DNA of 64,000 nucleotides, from contig CAZKBP010000027.1 of the NCBI GenBank assembly GCA_964551015.1, forward strand, positions 1 to 64,000, written 5' to 3'. This document shows, in pieces, positions 60,500 to 64,000 of this stretch. Within the stretch, counting starts at the first letter, position 1. Every line of letters begins with the position of its first letter. The stretch is from CAZKBP01 sp964551015. GTDB lineage: Bacteria > Bacteroidota > Bacteroidia > Cytophagales > Microscillaceae. The position numbers and the translations under genes are program-made. The notes under the pieces were generated by a model. The model made no database searches. It was not told where the DNA came from and saw only the letters and a list, made by a program, of their open reading frames with translations.

Positions 60500-61666
60500 T
60501 TATTTCAAGATTTCGCGAGCGATGACCATTTTTTGTATCTCAGAGGTTCCTTCGTAGATTTGTGTAATCTTGGCATCACGCATCAGACGCTCCACGTGGT
60601 ACTCTTTCACGTAGCCATAGCCCCCATGTACCTGTACCGCTTCAATGGTAGTATCCATAGCTACCTGAGAAGCAAAGAGTTTGGCCTGAGCGGCGGCATT
60701 GACATAGTCCATCCCTGCGTCTTTGATGCGCGCGGCTTGCAAGCAAACGAGGCGGGCGGCATTGATCTGGGTGTGCATATCAGCGAGCTTAAATTGGATA
60801 GCTTGGTGCTCTGAGATAGGCTTTCCGAAAGATTTGCGTTCCTTGGAGTATTTCAAGGAAAGCTCATAAGCTCCTGAGGCAATACCTAAAGCCTGAGCGG
60901 CAATGCCAATGCGCCCTCCGTTGAGTGTCTGCATGGCGAATTTGAAGCCAAAGCCATCTTCTCCGATACGGTTTTCCTTGGGCACTTTCACGTCGGTAAA
61001 CATGAGAGAGTGCGTATCTGAGCCACGGATGCCCAGTTTTTCTTCTTTTTTACCTACTTGAAACCCTTCCATACCTTTTTCTACAATCAGGCAGTTAATT
61101 CCTTTGTGTTTCAAGTCAGGGTGGGTTTGTGCCATCACGAGGTAAACCGAGGCATTCCCCCCGTTGGTGATCCAGTTTTTGGTTCCGTTGAGTAGGTAGT
61201 AATCTCCTTTGTCTTCAGCAGTAGTTTTTTGAGAAGTAGCATCGGAGCCAGCCTCGGGTTCGGAGAGGCAAAATGCCCCTAAGATTTCTCCTTTGGCCAA
61301 GGGCACTAAATATTTTTGTTTTTGCTCTTCAGTTCCATATTCCTCCAAACCCCAGCAAACGAGCGAGTTATTCACAGACATGGCTACTGAGGCCGAGGCG
61401 TCGACCTTGGAGATTTCTTCCATGGCCAGTACGTAAGATACGGTGTCCATACCGCTTCCGCCGTATTTAGGATCAACCATCATGCCGAGAAACCCCAATT
61501 CGCCCATCATTTTCATTTGTTCGTGGGGGAATTTTTCTTGGGTATCGCGCTCGATCACGCCGGGCAATAATTCTTTTTGGGCAAACTCTCGGGCGGCTTC
61601 TCTGACTTCCATTTGTTCTTCGGTCAGAAAATCTGAGGTTTGTAAAGCAAAACTTGAAGCTTCCAT
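60500..61666 (-). CDS. Acyl-CoA dehydrogenase
   Basis: A 388-residue FAD flavoprotein. Visible: 'EMEEISKVDASASVAMSVNNSL', FAD/substrate motif 'GAFCLSEPEAGSDA', 'GTKNWITNGG', 'LGIRGSDTHSLMF', 'ASQVAMDTTIEAVQVHGGYGYVKEYHVERLMRDAKITQIYEGTSEIQKMVIAREIL'. The Glu in 'QIYEGTSEIQ' is the catalytic base position of short/medium-chain enzymes. Full length. Probably in fatty-acid or branched amino-acid oxidation. Confidence 0.95.
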   Translation of the reverse strand: MEASSFALQTSDFLTEEQMEVREAAREFAQKELLPGVIERDTQEKFPHEQMKMMGELGFLGMMVDPKYGGSGMDTVSYVLAMEEISKVDASASVAMSVNNSLVCWGLEEYGTEEQKQKYLVPLAKGEILGAFCLSEPEAGSDATSQKTTAEDKGDYYLLNGTKNWITNGGNASVYLVMAQTHPDLKHKGINCLIVEKGMEGFQVGKKEEKLGIRGSDTHSLMFTDVKVPKENRIGEDGFGFKFAMQTLNGGRIGIAAQALGIASGAYELSLKYSKERKSFGKPISEHQAIQFKLADMHTQINAARLVCLQAARIKDAGMDYVNAAAQAKLFASQVAMDTTIEAVQVHGGYGYVKEYHVERLMRDAKITQIYEGTSEIQKMVIAREILK

Positions 61667-61797
61667 ATGAGATTTTTTAGTATGATTTGTATTGAATTGA
61701 TTAGAAATTTAGAACTGAGAGCAATTCCAGAGATTTCTTGATTTAGATAAAAAGCCTTTGTCAGTGTATTTTGTTTACTGAGTACATTCTATCTACA

Positions 61798-61805
61798 CAA
61801 ATATA
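61798..61805 (-). promoter_or_regulatory. Bacteroidota -7 box (TATATTTG) for the acyl-CoA dehydrogenase
   Basis: Exact TAnnTTTG on the minus strand, 131 bp before the ATG. No TTTG at standard -33 spacing. Confidence 0.4.
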
Positions 61806-61828
61806 ATTTTTTTGTGCCAAAAACAGAA

Positions 61829-61854
61829 AACCCGACCTTAATTGAGGTCGGGTT
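61829..61854 (-). terminator. Terminator after the zinc metallopeptidase gene
   Basis: AACCCGACCT (61829-61838) pairs with AGGTCGGGTT (61845-61854), 6-nt loop, followed on the minus strand by TTTTCTGTTTTT. Confidence 0.85.
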
Positions 61855-61882
61855 AGTAAGATTTGTATGCATGAGTAGCTCC

Positions 61883-62575
61883 TTAATCGTTCGATCCTAA
61901 AAAGAGAGAAACGTAATACAATAGGGTAGCCAGCGAACCCAAGGCAGCGACCACGTAGGTCAGAGCAGCCGTATTTAGTGCGTCCTTAGCCATATCGTAT
62001 TCTTGCGAAGTCACAATTCCATTCTGGTCTACCCATTGCAAAGCTCGCTTACTCGCGTCAAACTCCACGGGCAGAGTTACCAAACTAAACAAGGTAATCA
62101 CCGTGTAAGCACCGATAACGACTAACAGTACCGTTTGAAAAGGGAAAGCACTAGTCAGGAAGAAGCCACCAAAAAAACTGGCGATGAAGATAAAATTGAT
62201 AATTTTACCGCTGATATTTTGCAGAGGCACCAGTGCACTTCTAAATTCTAGCATACTGTAGGCGGTGGCGTGCTGTACCGCGTGTCCGCATTCGTGTGCA
62301 GCAACGGCAGCCGAGGCGGCTGAATCTCCGTAGTACACTTCTTCACTGAGATTGACCGTTTTTTCGGCTGGATTGTAGTGATCGGTTAACTGCCCCGGTA
62401 CACAGATCACGTCTACATCATAAATTTGGTGATCTCTGAGCATTTGCTCAGCAATCTCACGACCAGTCATATTAGCTCTCAGGCTGGTCTGAGAATACTT
62501 TTTAAATTTTGACCTCAGGGAGGAGCTGACCCACCAACTAGCCAGCATAGTGACAATAAATATAATCCAAATCAT
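61883..62575 (-). CDS. YugP-like zinc metallopeptidase
   Basis: A 230-residue membrane protein of the YugP/DUF872-type zinc metallopeptidase family. N-terminal helix (~1-20), the zinc motif HECGH in 'AAVAAHECGHAVQHA' (~92-97), then two to three further helices, including 'IINFIFIASFFGGFFLTSA' and 'AALGSLATLLYYVSLFL' at the end. The substrate is unknown. It is third in an operon after the LPG-synthase-like and rfaE2 genes; the gap to rfaE2 is 65 bp. Confidence 0.87.
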   Translation of the reverse strand: MIWIIFIVTMLASWWVSSSLRSKFKKYSQTSLRANMTGREIAEQMLRDHQIYDVDVICVPGQLTDHYNPAEKTVNLSEEVYYGDSAASAAVAAHECGHAVQHATAYSMLEFRSALVPLQNISGKIINFIFIASFFGGFFLTSAFPFQTVLLVVIGAYTVITLFSLVTLPVEFDASKRALQWVDQNGIVTSQEYDMAKDALNTAALTYVVAALGSLATLLYYVSLFLGSND

Positions 62576-62640
62576 GTTTTTCTAGGTTTTTAGTTTGACA
62601 TTATAACAATGAACAGTTTGATGTGGGTTGAAGCAAGCTC

Positions 62641-63120
62641 TTAAAAATTCTTAATTTTTTCTATGATTTTGGAGGTAGAGTAGCCCTCGATTAGATCTAG
62701 TGTTGCTACCTTACCTCCCCGTGCCATTACAAAATCTGCTCCAACGATATTTTGCACTTGATAATCGCTTCCTTTTGTCAAAATGTCAGGCTTTATCTGC
62801 TGAATCAGACGTAATGGCGTATCGTCGTCAAACAAAACGATGGCATCCACAAATTCAAATCCCGCCAACAGCCTAGCTCTTGGATACTCGGGGATAATCG
62901 GACGTGATGCACCTTTGAGCTTCCGTACCGACTGGTCAGTATTCAGCCCCAGCACCAGTTTATCACCCAGATCACGAGCTTTTTCTAGATAATCCACGTG
63001 ACCCAAATGTACAATATCAAAACAACCATTAGTAAAAACGATACGCTTATCCGCTGATTTCCATTGCTCCACCAGAGGAAGTAGTTGCTCTAAGGAAAGA
63101 ATTTTATCTGCACTTTTCAT
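62641..63120 (-). CDS. rfaE2: D-glycero-beta-D-manno-heptose 1-phosphate adenylyltransferase
   Basis: A 159-residue nucleotidyltransferase. The HxGH signature is in 'FTNGCFDIVHLGHVDYLEKARDLGD', and 'GSDYQVQNIVGADFVMARGGKVATLDLIEGYSTSKII' is the C-terminal family pattern. It makes ADP-heptose for LPS core or for heptose-containing glycans. It is the stand-alone (HldE C-terminal) form; the kinase part is not next to it. It follows the flippase-like gene by 28 bp. Confidence 0.92.
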   Translation of the reverse strand: MKSADKILSLEQLLPLVEQWKSADKRIVFTNGCFDIVHLGHVDYLEKARDLGDKLVLGLNTDQSVRKLKGASRPIIPEYPRARLLAGFEFVDAIVLFDDDTPLRLIQQIKPDILTKGSDYQVQNIVGADFVMARGGKVATLDLIEGYSTSKIIEKIKNF

Positions 63121-63148
63121 AACATCTATTCATTTTAGGAGAGTTGAG

Positions 63149-64000
63149 CTAAGATTTACGAGAGCGACCCATGAGCATAAAGCCCAAAGTCAGTGCTACA
63201 CTACCTAGTATAAGAACCACCAAGGTCTGAGAGGTATGCATAAAGAAGGCCATCAAAGAACCTTGCTTGGCTGTAAGCCCCCTTAGGGTAAATATCTGCC
63301 CTACTAACAGGTGGTAAGTACCTATTCCACCTTGCACGGGTGCAGCCATCCCAATGGCTCCCATAATCAGGACGATAAAGCCAAACCACATATCCAGGTG
63401 TGAGGTTGTTGGAAAACAAAAAAACAATACATAAGACATCAAATAATACATCCACCAAATAAATAAGGTATGGAATACGAAGGCGGGTTTGTTACGAACA
63501 CTCTGAATGCTTCTCATCCCTTGCCAAACATTTAACAGAATACCTTTGATCTTGATAACCAATGCATTTTCTTTCAGATACACCCAATATCTCAGCAGTA
63601 TGGCCAGACCCAGCAGCAACACGAAGCCCAGAATCAATAATAAGTAAGCCTGATTATACAAAGCTTGAAATTTGGAAAAAATGAACCCGAGTATCCAATC
63701 ACTCAGCGTTTGGAATTCTGCTACTAGTAAAATCAGTAGTAAAATGAATAGCATACAAACGTCAATCAATCTCTCTACTACGACGGTTCCGAAAGCCGTA
63801 CTGGTGGGTACTTTATCTAATTTCTCTATCATGCCGCAACGAGAAATTTCACCCGCACGGGGAATTACGAGATTGACAAAATAACCTGACATCACAGCTA
63901 AGAATGCGTGATACAAAGAGGTGCGATAGCCCAGGGGCGTGAGTAGCAACTGCCAACGATAAGCCCTTGAAAGATGGCTCAAAATAGCTAAGCCCGCTGA
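63149..64000 (-). CDS. Lysylphosphatidylglycerol synthase TM-region / flippase-like protein (partial, start outside window)
   Basis: The reading frame is open to the window end, so the N-terminus lies beyond 64000. About 283 residues visible, with six to seven membrane helices and the LPG_synthase_TM pattern: 'LSRAYRWQLLLTPLGY', 'FVNLVIPRAGEISRCGMIEKLDKVP', 'GTVVVERLIDV', 'GIGTYHLLVGQIFTLRG'. Members of this UPF0104 family act as lipid or glycolipid flippases or sit next to synthases; the substrate here is unknown. First gene of the operon with rfaE2 and the metallopeptidase. Confidence 0.85.
   Translation of the reverse strand, partial: SAGLAILSHLSRAYRWQLLLTPLGYRTSLYHAFLAVMSGYFVNLVIPRAGEISRCGMIEKLDKVPTSTAFGTVVVERLIDVCMLFILLLILLVAEFQTLSDWILGFIFSKFQALYNQAYLLLILGFVLLLGLAILLRYWVYLKENALVIKIKGILLNVWQGMRSIQSVRNKPAFVFHTLFIWWMYYLMSYVLFFCFPTTSHLDMWFGFIVLIMGAIGMAAPVQGGIGTYHLLVGQIFTLRGLTAKQGSLMAFFMHTSQTLVVLILGSVALTLGFMLMGRSRKS

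Overview
The window looks like a chromosomal segment from a gliding-type member of the Bacteroidota, most likely order Cytophagales. The evidence is a complete type IX secretion/gliding cluster (PorP/SprF-like, gldK, gldL, gldM, gldN), Bacteroidota-style promoter boxes (TAnnTTTG), an Asn-rich insert in Rho, and a GGGP-synthase-like gene. No phage, insertion sequence, rRNA, tRNA or CRISPR array was seen. Both ends cut through genes.

Layout. 0-7 kb: the end of a surface protein, an orphan ModA, an LRR protein, a 59-codon small gene with its own terminator, then a copper block on the minus strand (CopA, HMA chaperone, MbnP-like lipoprotein) behind a TPR protein. 7-12.5 kb (plus strand): thioredoxin, a beta-CASP nuclease-like protein, feoA-feoB and a Cys-rich secreted protein. 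12.5-17.2 kb (minus): lipoprotein alpha-amylase, an HD-like protein, a PLP decarboxylase. 17.4-22.8 kb (plus): solitary adenine methyltransferase, isolated nqrF, a ligand-degenerate arginase-family protein, a small unknown. 23-27.6 kb: a secreted TPR-CHAT protease-like protein facing an anti-sigma-like membrane protein and a sigma factor. 28-34 kb: cupin, a 13-copy tandem repeat bracketed by hairpin cassettes, thrS, a P2-type cation ATPase. 34-39 kb: tex, a VOC protein, a membrane-bound LytTR regulator, a membrane protein. 39-51.5 kb (minus): recG, then the gld/T9SS cluster with porP/sprF, hemD, a DUF4271 protein and a BamA/TamA-like protein upstream of it. 51.6-64 kb: hemW, a cyclase, a TerB-like protein, serS, rho, a holin-like/GGGPS operon, an AraC regulator, an acyl-CoA dehydrogenase, and an operon of an LPG-synthase-like flippase, rfaE2 and a zinc metallopeptidase.

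Most genes are housekeeping. The most unusual parts are: (1) the TPR-CHAT / anti-sigma / sigma locus, which reads as a possible protease-controlled transcription switch with the protease exported; (2) the tandem array at 28.6-28.9 kb, flanked by direct copies of a hairpin cassette that belongs to a dispersed palindrome family (stems of 6-10 bp, 4-nt loop RGGA or its complement) found at three intergenic sites here; (3) long perfect palindromes abutting copA, recG and the sigma gene. Starts were chosen by eye: in many genes an in-frame TTG lies upstream of the ATG that fits the family, and I used the ATG.
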